A model generated the notes under the pieces. It made no database searches, had not been told where the DNA came from, and was given only the letters and a program-made list of their open reading frames with translations. A program made the position numbers and the translations under genes. A stretch of DNA of 64,000 nucleotides from Acidimicrobiaceae bacterium (GTDB taxonomy: Bacteria; Actinomycetota; Acidimicrobiia; Acidimicrobiales; RAAP-2): NCBI GenBank assembly GCA_003132205.1, contig PKWY01000027.1:1-64000 (forward strand), in the 5' to 3' direction. Positions 41,436 through 50,731 of this stretch are shown here, piece by piece (position 1 is the stretch's first letter; every line of letters starts with the position of its first letter).

Positions 41436-43925
41436 ATGTCACGTGGCCAGCTTCGCGTCTACCTGGGACTAGCACCGGGAGTGGGCAAGACGTTTCGCAT
41501 GCTCGACGAGGGATGGCGTCGTCGCGAACGGGGCACCGACGTCGTCGTTGGCTACGTTGAGACCCACAAGCGTCAACTCACCGAATCCCAACTTCGAGAC
41601 TTGGAGGTTATCCCGCGCAAGAAGATTGAGTACCGTGGCGCTCAACTCGAGGAGATGGACCTTGAGGCGGTCCTCGCGCGTCATCCAGAGGTGGCGCTGG
41701 TCGACGAGCTCGCGCACACCAATGTGCCGGGCAGCATCAACGAAAAGCGCTGGCAGGACGTCGAGGCGCTTCTCGAGGCGGGCATTGACGTCATCACCAC
41801 GGTGAACATCCAGCATGTGGAGTCGGTGAACGACGTCGTCGAGAAGATAACCGGAATAGTCCAGAAGGAGACTGTGCCCGACTTCGTTGTCCGTCGGGCC
41901 GAGCAGGTCGAACTCGTCGATATAACACCCGAGGCCCTGCGGCGCCGAATGGCCCACGGGAATATCTACCCCGCGGAGAAGATCGACGCGTCGCTTTCGA
42001 ATTTCTTCCGCTCGGGAAACCTCACCGCCCTTCGCGAGCTGTCGCTTCTGTGGCTCGCCGACCGGGTTGAGGACTCACTGCAGAGTTACCTCGACGCCCA
42101 CGACATCAAGGGCAGGTGGGAGACTCGCGAGCGTCTCATCGTCGCGGTGACTGGCAGCGAGGCCGACGAAATCCTGCTGCGCCGAGCGGCGCGAATTGCC
42201 GCGAGGAACCATGCTCAGCTGGTGGCGGTTCACGTGATCGACACGGGCAGAATGCGGGAGCGCTCGGAAGACACCACGCTCGCCCGAGAACTCGTGACCG
42301 AATTCGAGGGGACGTTCCACGAGATCGTCGATGAGGACATCGCGAGCGCGCTCGTAGCGTTTGCCCGGGCCGAGCGCGGGACTCAGATTGTCCTCGGATC
42401 GAGCCGCTCGAAAAAGCTGATGCACCTGCCCGGTGTCGTCGAGAACGTGTTGCGCCAGGCGCGCGATCTCGACGTCCACATCATCGCGGTGAGCGGGCAA
42501 CGGCACCCCAAGGTGCCCCGACGACGAAACAAGTCTCCGGTCTCCCTGCGGCGCCTACTAGAGGGTTTGGCGGCCTCGGCGGTGCTGCTGCCGCTCCTGA
42601 CGGTTGGGATGTCAGCACTGCGATCAGATCTCTCCTCCTCGACCGTGTTCCTGGTCTATCTGGCGGCCGTGCTGGCCCTCACCACTTGGAGCGGCGTGGT
42701 CGTCGGCGTCGTCGCCGCTCTCGCGGCGTCGGGCCTAGAGAACTACTTCTTCGTCAGGCCCCTTCACACCCTTGAAGTCGCCCGGCCTGATGACGTTGTG
42801 GCGCTCATTGCCTTCTTGGTCTTCGCTATCGGGTTGAGCCTTGTGGTCAACGGCTTCACGAGCCGGTCCAACGAGGCCCTGCGGGCGCGCACGGAAGCGG
42901 AGTTACTGGCGAAGGCCGCGGCCACCGTCGCAGCCACCCGGGATGACCTCATGCCGCTGCTCGATTCCCTCCGCGCGGTCTTCGCAGTGCCTACCGTGGC
43001 GTTGCTGGAGAAGCACGACGGCCAGTGGGCTCCAGATCTCGTGAGCGGCGAGCCAGTCTCAGATACGGGGCTGAACGAGCGGTTCGAGGTCAACGACGAC
43101 ACCGTGTTGGTCCTGACGGGCGCGGAACTAGACAACCAGGACCGTCAACTCGTCAGCGCCTTCGCGGGGCGCATCGCCGCGGGGATTGAATCGCAAAAGC
43201 TTGCAAAGGATGCGGCTGCGTTGAAGGCCAGGGCCGAGGCGGACGCCCTACGGATCGGGCTCTTGCGCACGGTTTCGCACGACTTGCGCCCGGCGCTCGC
43301 GAAGATCGAGACGAACGTCTCGTCGCTCCTTCGCACGAACGCATCGTGGACCTCGGAGCAGCAGAGGAGTTACTTGAACTCAATCGAACGTGAAGTCAAC
43401 AACCTCACCAGGATGGTGACGAATTTTCTGGATTCTGGACGCCTCGACGCCAAGTTGGTGGCCCCGCGTTCACGCAAAGTGGCGCTTCTCGATCTCGTGA
43501 ACAGAGCCATAGAGACCATTGACACACAAGGCCGCGTCATCGATATCGACTTCGCCGATGAGCTGCCGAAGCTGACGACGGATCCAGACCTCTTGGAGCG
43601 GGTGATTGCCAATGTCGTCAGCAACGCCTGTGCGTTCAGCCCCGAGGATCAAGCGGTGCGCCTTAGCGCAGGGGTCACCGCGAACGGAGTTGAGCTTCTC
43701 GTCATCGACCGAGGGCCCGGAACCCGCGATGTCCGGCGCAGGATTCCCCGGGCTCAACCCGAAGAGGGGACCGATGAAGCCATCGGTCTCAGCGTGGCGT
43801 CGGGATTCGTCACTCTTCTTGGCGGTGAGCTTCGCTTCGAGGACACGCCGGGTGGAGGGCTCACGGTGGTCATCGAACTCGCGCAGGATTTCGCGCCGGT
43901 GGAGATGGCGGCGCCCAGCGACTGA
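41436..43925 (+). CDS. kdpD: KdpD, full-length potassium sensor kinase
   Basis: An 829-residue sensor, ATG 41436; no ribosome site is strong. N-terminal KdpD domain with Walker-like APGVGKT (residues 12-18) and the DELAHTN box, then a UspA domain (about 230-360, ending GSSRSKKLMHLPGVVENVL), four membrane segments (about 385-480, DUF4118), a GAF-like stretch and the kinase core: H-box LLRTVSHDLRPALAKI, N-box NVVSNACAFSP, G1 DRGPG and end GGGLTVVIEL. The F-box is short and G2 reads IGLSVASGF with one glycine fewer than usual, so the kinase may be weaker or phosphatase-biased. No response-regulator gene follows; kdpE on the left must serve. Confidence 0.9.
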   Translation: MSRGQLRVYLGLAPGVGKTFRMLDEGWRRRERGTDVVVGYVETHKRQLTESQLRDLEVIPRKKIEYRGAQLEEMDLEAVLARHPEVALVDELAHTNVPGSINEKRWQDVEALLEAGIDVITTVNIQHVESVNDVVEKITGIVQKETVPDFVVRRAEQVELVDITPEALRRRMAHGNIYPAEKIDASLSNFFRSGNLTALRELSLLWLADRVEDSLQSYLDAHDIKGRWETRERLIVAVTGSEADEILLRRAARIAARNHAQLVAVHVIDTGRMRERSEDTTLARELVTEFEGTFHEIVDEDIASALVAFARAERGTQIVLGSSRSKKLMHLPGVVENVLRQARDLDVHIIAVSGQRHPKVPRRRNKSPVSLRRLLEGLAASAVLLPLLTVGMSALRSDLSSSTVFLVYLAAVLALTTWSGVVVGVVAALAASGLENYFFVRPLHTLEVARPDDVVALIAFLVFAIGLSLVVNGFTSRSNEALRARTEAELLAKAAATVAATRDDLMPLLDSLRAVFAVPTVALLEKHDGQWAPDLVSGEPVSDTGLNERFEVNDDTVLVLTGAELDNQDRQLVSAFAGRIAAGIESQKLAKDAAALKARAEADALRIGLLRTVSHDLRPALAKIETNVSSLLRTNASWTSEQQRSYLNSIEREVNNLTRMVTNFLDSGRLDAKLVAPRSRKVALLDLVNRAIETIDTQGRVIDIDFADELPKLTTDPDLLERVIANVVSNACAFSPEDQAVRLSAGVTANGVELLVIDRGPGTRDVRRRIPRAQPEEGTDEAIGLSVASGFVTLLGGELRFEDTPGGGLTVVIELAQDFAPVEMAAPSD

Positions 43926-43956
43926 GGGAAGCACAGGTACTTGTCCAGTCTCCGGG

Positions 43957-44136
43957 CTACCTCGAAAGCCCCAGCGATCGCAGGACGCTGTGGGTCAGGG
44001 CGTTCGATCTGGCGTAGGCCTTTCTACGCGCGTAGCGCCTCCCGTAGGCCACGGGGCCTTGGGAAAGCACCTCGAGGTTGCCCATGACTCGAGCGTCGCG
44101 ATACAACTGCGACCGCGGACTCCACTCGCGCGACAT
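43957..44136 (-). CDS. small basic protein, unknown function
   Basis: A 59-residue basic protein. The start is placed at ATG 44136 because AAAGG lies about 6-8 bases upstream; TTG 44154 and ATG 44142 are alternatives. The sequence is arginine-rich (LYRDARVMGNLEVLS, YGRRYARRKAYARSN, HSVLRSLGL) with a likely amphipathic helix. I recall similar short arginine-rich proteins in actinobacterial genomes, but cannot name a family. It sits alone between kdpD and an oxidoreductase. Confidence 0.5.
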   Translation of the reverse strand: MSREWSPRSQLYRDARVMGNLEVLSQGPVAYGRRYARRKAYARSNALTHSVLRSLGLSR

Positions 44137-44307
44137 CACCATCCTTTCTGTCAAGGTCGGGGGCTATTCAACTGGCGACCCATCTGCAGGACCGATTGAG
44201 GAGGTAGACCAGCTGAAGTCAAAAGGTAATTCCAAGACGGGGGTAACGTACGGTGCTCATCCTGTCGAACGAGCATCTAGCGTGGCAGTCACTACCTAGG
44301 AGTTTCC

Positions 44308-45333
44308 ATGATTAACCGCCAAATAACTCTTGCCCAGCGCCCCGTTGGCAACGTGGACGAGTCAACTACCTCGTTGGTGGAGAATCCTCGACCCGAGTGC
44401 GGGCCCGGCCAGGCACTTGTCAAAGTGGGAATCCTTTCCATTGACCCCACGATTCGCACGTGGATGAACGACGCGCCGGGTTATCTGCCCCCGATTGGTA
44501 TCGGCGACGTGATCCGCTCGAGTGGAGCCGGCGTTGTCGTTGAGAGCAACACCTCTCGTTACACGCCCGGCGACGTGGTCTTCGGAATGACCAACTGGCA
44601 GGAGTGGGTGGTGGCTGGCGAGGAGAACAAGTTCTCGGTGCTGCCTACGGGAATGGGCCTTGACCTCCCGACGGTGATGAACGTGCTTGGTGTCACCGGG
44701 ATCACGGCCTTCTTCGGGCTCATGGAGGTCGGGCAGTTCAAGGAAGGCGACGTCGTGGTGGTGTCGGGGGCCGCGGGGGCGACGGGATCGGTTGTCGGAC
44801 AGATCGCTAAGGCGCGTGGGGCGAAGAAGGTCATTGGAATCGCTGGCGGCCCGGAGAAGTGCGCCGAGGTCGTGGAGAAGTACGGATTCGATGAGTGCCT
44901 GGACTACCGCGAATCGAACTTGGCGCGACGCCTGCACGAGGCGTGTCCGAAGGGCATCGATGTCTACTTCGACAATGTCGGCGGAGAGATCCTCGATGCG
45001 GCGCTCTCCAATATCGCCATGCACGCGCGCATCGTGCTCTGCGGGGCGATCTCCCAGTACAACGCTATGGAAAAGCCCCAAGGCCTCGCCAACACGACGA
45101 TGCTCATCATGCGGCGCGGGCGCATGGAGGGCTTCATCGTCCTCGACTTCGCCGACCGATTCGCCGAGGCCCAGATGGAACTGGCGGGCATGGTCTTGAA
45201 CGGCACGCTGGCCCACCAGGAGCACCTCGTGCGCGGCCTCGAGCACGCTCCGGACGCGCTCAATCTCCTCTTCACCGGGGGCAACCACGGCAAGACCCTC
45301 GTCGTGGTTGACGAAAGCGTGCAGCTTGCCTGA
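44308..45333 (+). CDS. NADP-dependent oxidoreductase, CurA/leukotriene-B4-dehydrogenase type
   Basis: A 341-residue zinc-free medium-chain reductase, ATG 44308. Signature parts: SIDPTIRTWMNDAPGY, cofactor motif SGAAGATGSVVGQIAKARG, IGIAGGPEKCAEVVEKYGFD, and YFDNVGGEILDAAL. Enzymes of this group reduce alkenal/one double bonds of enones such as curcumin and lipid aldehydes. It lies just before an MFS transporter with overlapping frames (about 26 bases if the TTG start is right), suggesting a detoxification pair. Confidence 0.9.
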   Translation: MINRQITLAQRPVGNVDESTTSLVENPRPECGPGQALVKVGILSIDPTIRTWMNDAPGYLPPIGIGDVIRSSGAGVVVESNTSRYTPGDVVFGMTNWQEWVVAGEENKFSVLPTGMGLDLPTVMNVLGVTGITAFFGLMEVGQFKEGDVVVVSGAAGATGSVVGQIAKARGAKKVIGIAGGPEKCAEVVEKYGFDECLDYRESNLARRLHEACPKGIDVYFDNVGGEILDAALSNIAMHARIVLCGAISQYNAMEKPQGLANTTMLIMRRGRMEGFIVLDFADRFAEAQMELAGMVLNGTLAHQEHLVRGLEHAPDALNLLFTGGNHGKTLVVVDESVQLA

Positions 45334-46564
45334 ACGGGCTCACGAGACTTCGACGCATCGCTCACTGAATCGAATCACCGTAGCCCTGTTTCTCGCCGCG
45401 CTTCTTGCTGGCTTCGGGCAGTTCGGCGCGGTGGCGTCGCTCAATGACGTCGCGAGGCACTTCGGCCACCTCTCCTCGCACGGGTCGCTGCAGAGCGTGG
45501 TCGGGCTTTCCGGCTCGATGATCGGGGTGGGACTGGCGACGCTTCGCCTCGCGTCGCTCGCCGCGCTGCCGCTGGCGTCCCTGGCCGATCGTTGGGGACG
45601 CACCAAGGTCTTGCGGCGCACGATGACCGTCGGGCTCTTGGCGACGGCGTTGGCGTCGATGAGCCCTAGCTACTGGTTCTTCGTGATGTGTTTTGCTCTG
45701 GCGCGGCCGCTGCTCTCCGCCGCCTCGGCGCTTGTCCAAGTGATCACCGTCGAGTTGTCGGCCACTTCGCAGCGAATCCATCGATTGGCCATCATGGCGG
45801 CCGGAGCGGGATTGGGCGCTGGGCTCTCTGCGGTGCTGCACGGGATCATTCGCGGGCCGGACTCGTTTCGCTGGCTCTTCGCAATGGCGTTCGCTCCGGC
45901 ACTCTTCATCTCTCCACTACTGGGCTCGATTCCTGAGCCCGCGCACGAACGCCCGCCCGCCCGTCTCGCCTCGGTGCCTGGAGAAATTCGTGGTCATCTG
46001 GCCGTCGTGGCGACGGTGGCCTTTGCGGTGGGGATGATCACCGGACCGGCGAACGGTTTCGCCTTCGTCTACGGCGAGGGGATCCTCAAGATCAGCCCGC
46101 AGGTCGTCGCTTCGGTCGTCGCCTTGAGCGCTCTGACGGGGCTAGGCGGACTTCTCATCAGCCGCAGTCTCGCGAGGTCCCTTGGCCGTCGTTGGACCGT
46201 GGTCATCGGGGTCCTCGGCTCGGGCCTCACCTCGGCCTACGCCTACAGCGGAGGACGCTTCAACTTCGTCGCCGGCTACCTAGTCGGCGTGGGCGCCGCG
46301 GGCGTGCTCGCCCCGGCGGCGACCGCCATCAGCACGGAGATCTTCTCGCACTCGCATCGAGCGACCGCGGCCGGATGGGTGGTCGTGGCGGGGGTTCTTG
46401 GTGCCACGGCGGGGTTGGGGCTGTTTGGCTGGGTCGGCGACGCCGTGCACACGTCGGGCGTCTCGGCCCTTCGCATTCCGGCGCTGGTGACGTTCCTGCC
46501 GCTCATGCCGACGTTGCTGCTCCTTCGACGCCTGCCCGAGAGCTCCGAGATGGAGCTGGCCTAG
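45308..46564 (+). CDS. MFS transporter
   Basis: A 418-residue 12-helix transporter. Start is uncertain: the TTG at 45308 overlaps the preceding gene, and no ATG appears until well into the first helix. A motif between helices 2 and 3 (SLADRWGRTKVLRRTM) and repeated hydrophobic segments through to LPLMPTLLLLRRLPE make the superfamily clear. Substrate unknown; drug or metabolite export is likely given the coupled enone reductase. Convergent with the EEP phosphatase (4-base overlap). Confidence 0.85.
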   Translation: MTKACSLPERAHETSTHRSLNRITVALFLAALLAGFGQFGAVASLNDVARHFGHLSSHGSLQSVVGLSGSMIGVGLATLRLASLAALPLASLADRWGRTKVLRRTMTVGLLATALASMSPSYWFFVMCFALARPLLSAASALVQVITVELSATSQRIHRLAIMAAGAGLGAGLSAVLHGIIRGPDSFRWLFAMAFAPALFISPLLGSIPEPAHERPPARLASVPGEIRGHLAVVATVAFAVGMITGPANGFAFVYGEGILKISPQVVASVVALSALTGLGGLLISRSLARSLGRRWTVVIGVLGSGLTSAYAYSGGRFNFVAGYLVGVGAAGVLAPAATAISTEIFSHSHRATAAGWVVVAGVLGATAGLGLFGWVGDAVHTSGVSALRIPALVTFLPLMPTLLLLRRLPESSEMELA

Positions 46565-47361
46565 CCCAGTTCGATGTCGGCGACGAGCGCTCGATGGTCG
46601 CTTCCGCCGTTGCTCGCGCCGCCTCCCAGCCTCCTCCAAGGTCCCCGCCCGAGCACGTGGTCGATCTGCGAGTGCGGGAAGCGCGCGGGCCAGGTGCGGG
46701 CGCGCACGAGCGAGCGCCATCCTGGGAGCAGCACCCGAAGGAGGGGCCGCCAGCAGTTGAAGTCACCCGCGAGAATGATGGGCACTCCCGCTTCCAACGA
46801 GGCCGCGATCTGGTTGATTCGGTGATAGTGGCGGTACGAACCGTGGCTGATGTGGGCGCCGTGAAGGGCGAGCACGTAGAACGGACGCCCGTCGTCGCTC
46901 AGGCGCGCCACCACGAGCGCGCGGCGAACCTTCTCACGGGGGAGGCGTCCGAGCGGCTCGATTCGAATCTCCTCGATCGGTAGCCTGGTAAGGAGCGCCA
47001 GGCCCCATTCGCCCGCTTCGAGCGCGCCGTGTGATTCGCGGCGGGCGAGCTGCGAGGCCGTGAGTGCGCGATGCTCGCCGAAGTACAGGCCCCGTTCGGC
47101 GCTGAAATGGGCCATGAGGGGCTGCCAGGTTCGCCCTCCCGCACCCGAAGTCACCCGTTCAGCCCGCGCGAGCGGCGCGAAGATCCCCTTCATGGAAAGG
47201 CGGGTCGAAAGGTCCTCGAAGAAATCGGTTCCGTCGTCACCCCGCCAGAGTTCCGGGCAAATGAGCACGTCGGCGCCCAGCGAGCAAGCGTGTTCCAGGA
47301 CACCAGTCGGCCGACCCCAGCCGTCAACGCCGGCGTGAAGATTAAACGTCGCGACACGCAC
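46561..47361 (-). CDS. endonuclease/exonuclease/phosphatase-family hydrolase
   Basis: A 266-residue EEP enzyme with the full motif set in order: MRVATFNLHAG (Asn), LICPELWRG (Glu metal ligand), LALHGAHISHGSYRHYHR (His), ILAGDFNCWRP (Asp and Asn), QIDHVLG (Asp) and GSDHRALVADIEL (catalytic His pair). It hydrolyses a phosphodiester or phosphomonoester. No signal peptide. Substrate could be lipid, nucleic acid or sugar phosphates; no neighbour decides. Confidence 0.88.
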   Translation of the reverse strand: MRVATFNLHAGVDGWGRPTGVLEHACSLGADVLICPELWRGDDGTDFFEDLSTRLSMKGIFAPLARAERVTSGAGGRTWQPLMAHFSAERGLYFGEHRALTASQLARRESHGALEAGEWGLALLTRLPIEEIRIEPLGRLPREKVRRALVVARLSDDGRPFYVLALHGAHISHGSYRHYHRINQIAASLEAGVPIILAGDFNCWRPLLRVLLPGWRSLVRARTWPARFPHSQIDHVLGRGPWRRLGGGASNGGSDHRALVADIELG

Positions 47362-47406
47362 CCCAAAACCCTACGCCGTTCCCGGGTCCGCGTGTGGCAG
47401 TCTCTA

Positions 47407-48216
47407 GTGGTGGATTCCGTCAATGTCAGCTTTGGTCACCGGCTCTGGTGGGTGGATGCGTTCATCGGAGACGCGGAACGAGGCAACCCCGCGGTAGTGG
47501 TCCTGTTGGAGCGCCCAATGGAGGACCGCGAGCTGCAGCAGATCGCCTTCGAACTCGGCGTCTCGGAGACCGCCTTCGTGCGCCGCGTTGGCGACACGTG
47601 GTCGCTGCGTTGGTTCACGCCGACCGTGGAGGTCGACCTCTGCGGCCACGCGACCCTCGCGACGCTGCACGTGCTACTCACTGAACTCGGGGTTCCCGGC
47701 GGGGAGTTCTATTTCCAGACCCGATCGGGGGTCCTGTCCGGGCGTCGCCTGAAGGATGGGATGCTGGGTGTTGACCTGCCGCGTTCGTATATCGAGCCGC
47801 TCGACGCGTCGGTGCTCAACGGGACGCTCGGACCGGTGAGCGAGGTGTACCAGGCCGGAGCGCAAAGCGTGCTGGCGGTGGTGAAGGACTACGACACGCT
47901 GTGCGGGCTCTCGGTGGACCCCATGAGCCTCTTTCTCGTGCCCAGCTCCATCGTCATCGCCGCCTGTCACGGCGGACCCAACGTCGACGTATCGATTCGG
48001 GTGTTCGCGCCTCGACTCGGGCTCGCGGAGGACCACGTCACCGGAAGCGCGATGTGCGCAATCTCGCCCTGGTGGGTGGAGAAGGTCGGATCGCCGACCG
48101 TCTCAGTGCGCCAGGCCTCGGCGCGAGGGGGAGTGATGTTCGCGCGGCTCTTCGAGAAGAACGTCGAGGTCGCCGGAATGGCCCGCACTTTCTTTGGTGG
48201 CGACTTACGCGCATGA
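47407..48216 (+). CDS. PhzF-family isomerase
   Basis: A 269-residue protein from GTG 47407 (second GTG 47410). The PhzF start is visible as WWVDAFIGDAERGNPAVVVLL, then ELGVSETAFV with the catalytic Glu, FTPTVEVDLCGHATLAT and the second-half LAEDHVTGSAMCAISPWW. It is 20 or so residues shorter than average in the second half. Phenazine production is not implied; most such proteins have unknown substrates. It leads an operon of five genes, all with short or overlapping joints (ATGA with the next). Confidence 0.85.
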   Translation: MVDSVNVSFGHRLWWVDAFIGDAERGNPAVVVLLERPMEDRELQQIAFELGVSETAFVRRVGDTWSLRWFTPTVEVDLCGHATLATLHVLLTELGVPGGEFYFQTRSGVLSGRRLKDGMLGVDLPRSYIEPLDASVLNGTLGPVSEVYQAGAQSVLAVVKDYDTLCGLSVDPMSLFLVPSSIVIAACHGGPNVDVSIRVFAPRLGLAEDHVTGSAMCAISPWWVEKVGSPTVSVRQASARGGVMFARLFEKNVEVAGMARTFFGGDLRA

Positions 48217-48887
48217 GCGACGAAACCCTGGGGCCGGGACCGAACACCAGGGTGCGCCGTCTTCCAGAGAAGGCGCGCTACGACGCCGACACAATCAACG
48301 CGATTCTCGACGAGGCCAGGTTCTGCCACGTGGGGGCGATCGTCAACGGTCTCGCCATGGTGCTGCCCACGCTCCACGCCCGCGTGGGGCGAACGCTCTA
48401 CCTGCACGGCAGCAAATCGAACGCGGTGATGAAGTCGGTCGTCGAGGCTCGCCGCGCGTGCGTGACGGTCACGCTCTACGACGGCCTTCGACTGGCCCGA
48501 AGCGGCTTCGAGTCGTCCATTGCCTACCGGTCGGTCGTGGTCGTTGGCCAAGCGAGCCAGATCGACGACGAGGCGAACAAGTCGAGGATCCTGGACCTCT
48601 TCGTCGACGCGATCCTCCCCGGTCGCGCGTCGGAGGTCCGGCCGATGAGCGAGCAGGAGCTACGCCTCACGATGGTGGTCGCGGTGTCGATGGACGAAGC
48701 GTCGGCCAAGGTTTCGAGTGGGCCGACGGACGACTTCGAAGATGATCTCGACCTTCCGATCTGGTCGGGGGTCATACCCGCCCGCCTCCGCTTCGCTGCG
48801 CCGATTCCGAGCACCGACGGGGCAATGGCGGCGGGTGACGTGGCGCTGCCGGCGTCGGTGCGACGCCTCATGGAGCAGCAGACATGA
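48213..48887 (+). CDS. pyridoxamine 5'-phosphate oxidase-family FMN protein
   Basis: A 224-residue split-barrel protein, ATG 48213 overlapping the phzF stop by 4 bases. The opening [56 protein letters not shown] and YRSVVVVG are typical of the bacterial general-purpose FMN/F420/heme binding PNPOx-like group. Redox role unknown. Joined to the NUDIX gene by another 4-base overlap. Confidence 0.85.
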   Translation: MSDETLGPGPNTRVRRLPEKARYDADTINAILDEARFCHVGAIVNGLAMVLPTLHARVGRTLYLHGSKSNAVMKSVVEARRACVTVTLYDGLRLARSGFESSIAYRSVVVVGQASQIDDEANKSRILDLFVDAILPGRASEVRPMSEQELRLTMVVAVSMDEASAKVSSGPTDDFEDDLDLPIWSGVIPARLRFAAPIPSTDGAMAAGDVALPASVRRLMEQQT

Positions 48888-49426
48888 CGCCGATCGAGGG
48901 TTTACGTAGGAAGATCGAGGCGATCTCACCGGTCGACGAGCGCGAGGCCTCCTCCATCAGGGCAACGCTCGACCGTCTCACCTGGCCCGACGACCCCTTC
49001 GACGAGGAGTTGAACGATCACCATCTGACTGCGTCGGCGTTCGTGGTCTCTTCGAGGGGGGTCATCCTTCATCTTCACAAGAGGCTCGGGATCTGGGTGC
49101 AGCCGGGGGGCCACGTCGACCACGGCGAAACGCCAGAGGAAGCGGCGGTGCGTGAGACGACCGAAGAGACGGGTCTTCGGGTGCGGCACCTGGACCCCGT
49201 CGAACTCTTCCACGTGGACGTCCATCCCGGACCGCGCGGACATACGCACTTCGACCTTCGCTACGTGCTCGTCGCCGAGCCGCTTGATCCGGCGCCTCCG
49301 CAGGAAGAGAGTCCCGAGGTGTACTGGTTCTCCTTCGACGCCGCGCAGAGACGGTGCGAGCCCGCGCTCGCGCCGGCGCTCGCCAAACTCGCCAAATCGG
49401 TGGCGGACTTCGACGTGAGAGACTGA
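48884..49426 (+). CDS. NUDIX hydrolase
   Basis: A 180-residue enzyme. The NUDIX box is complete: [20 protein letters not shown] followed by TGL. About 55 residues precede the fold. It hydrolyses a nucleoside diphosphate linked to another moiety, releasing phosphate-containing products; Mg2+ held by the EE pair. Starts within the stop of the PNPOx gene. Specificity unknown, perhaps housekeeping of damaged nucleotides. Confidence 0.9.
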   Translation: MTPIEGLRRKIEAISPVDEREASSIRATLDRLTWPDDPFDEELNDHHLTASAFVVSSRGVILHLHKRLGIWVQPGGHVDHGETPEEAAVRETTEETGLRVRHLDPVELFHVDVHPGPRGHTHFDLRYVLVAEPLDPAPPQEESPEVYWFSFDAAQRRCEPALAPALAKLAKSVADFDVRD

Positions 49427-49430
49427 TGGG

Positions 49431-50141
49431 GTGAGTGAAACCGACGCCCTTCGAGCCTTGATGGAAGCCGACCGGTGGATCGAACGCGTCGGATCCCAGC
49501 GCAGCCACCTGCCAGAGATGGCCGAGCTCGCCGCGCTCGAAGAGGAGCTGCGCGAGCTGATCAAGGCCCTTAGGGAGGCCCAAGCGGCCCAGAATCCGGT
49601 GCGCACCGCTTACGAGGACGCCAAGAGTCAAGCAGAACGCCTTGGCCGGCGAGCGAGCGACCTCGAGAAGACCCTCTCGGCGTCGACCGCGAACGCGCGC
49701 GAACTCACCGCGATCCAAAATGAGCTCGAGCACCTGCGAGAGCTCCTGGGACGTTGCGAAGATCGTGAACTCGAGCTGCTGCTTGAGCTGGAGCCACTCG
49801 ACGAGGTGGTGAACGCAGTCAAGGAGCGCGCCCAGCCCGCAGTCGCGCGCCGGACCGAGCTTCAGGGGGTGATTCTGCAACTGCAGGCGACCCTCGATGA
49901 GGAGTTGGCGTCGCTTCGCGAGGCTCGCCATGAGCGCGCCGCGGCGCTGTCGCCCGAGCTGCTCGCCCGCTACGACGCGGCGTTCGCGCGCGTGGGGACG
50001 TCGGGCGCGGCCCAGGTCGACGCCGGACGTTGCGACGGATGCCGGATCGCCCTTTCGCCCCTCGACCACGATCGCTGGAAGGGTCAGGCGGCGGGAACGT
50101 TCATGACCTGTCCCGAGTGCGGGCGGCTGCTGCTGCCATGA
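49431..50141 (+). CDS. C4-type zinc ribbon protein with coiled-coil hairpin (DUF164 type)
   Basis: A 236-residue protein, GTG 49431. Residues about 10-180 form a long antiparallel coiled coil rich in Glu, Arg and Leu (ELAALEEELRELIKALREAQ), and the end has a four-cysteine ribbon, CDGCRI and MTCPECGRLL. This is the actinobacterial DUF164/CT398-like family, often encoded next to RNase H or phosphatase genes, as here. Function possibly protein-protein scaffolding. Overlaps the next gene by 4 bases. Confidence 0.85.
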   Translation: MSETDALRALMEADRWIERVGSQRSHLPEMAELAALEEELRELIKALREAQAAQNPVRTAYEDAKSQAERLGRRASDLEKTLSASTANARELTAIQNELEHLRELLGRCEDRELELLLELEPLDEVVNAVKERAQPAVARRTELQGVILQLQATLDEELASLREARHERAAALSPELLARYDAAFARVGTSGAAQVDAGRCDGCRIALSPLDHDRWKGQAAGTFMTCPECGRLLLP

Positions 50142-50731
50142 TCATTCTCGTTCGACACGGTCAAACCGCGACGAATGCCAAGGGACTCCTGGTCGGACGG
50201 AGCGATCCCGCGCTCACCGAGCTCGGCCAGCGGCAGGCCATTGCCTTGCGGCCGCTGCTCGAGAACGTCACCGAGGTGTGGGTCTCACCCCTGCAACGCA
50301 CCCGCTCGACGGCCGAGCTCGCGATGCCCCACGCTTCGTATTCGGTGAGGGAGTCGTTCCTCGAGGTTGACTATGGCGATCTCGAAGGTCAACCGCTGAG
50401 CGTCGTGAGCGAGGCGCAGTGGCAGGCCTTCGAAACAGACCACACCGTCGCGATCGGTAACGGCGAATCGCTCGCGTCGGTCGACGCCCGGGTCCACGCC
50501 GAGCTCGACGTCCTCTTCGCTGACCGCGAGAGTCTCCTGCACAGCTCGGACCGACACCTGGCCATCGTGAGCCACGTGTCGCCCATCAAGTCGGCGATGG
50601 CCTGGGCTCTCGGCGTGCCGGGGTCGGTGGCGTGGCGCACGAGGCTCGACAACGGCTCGATCACGACGATCGGCACGCGACGCCGCTCGCCGACGCTGAT
50701 TCATTTCAACATGGTGCCGCCGCTCGGCTAA
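50138..50731 (+). CDS. histidine phosphatase (phosphoglycerate mutase-like)
   Basis: A 197-residue phosphatase, ATG 50138. Catalytic residues are in LVRHGQTATNAKG (phospho-His), SPLQRTRSTAEL (Arg), FLEVDYGDLEG (Glu) and IVSHVSPIKSAM (second His). A substrate such as acyl-phosphate, sugar phosphate or alpha-ribazole phosphate is possible. Last gene of the five-gene operon, convergent with HlyIII. Confidence 0.88.
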   Translation: MIILVRHGQTATNAKGLLVGRSDPALTELGQRQAIALRPLLENVTEVWVSPLQRTRSTAELAMPHASYSVRESFLEVDYGDLEGQPLSVVSEAQWQAFETDHTVAIGNGESLASVDARVHAELDVLFADRESLLHSSDRHLAIVSHVSPIKSAMAWALGVPGSVAWRTRLDNGSITTIGTRRRSPTLIHFNMVPPLG

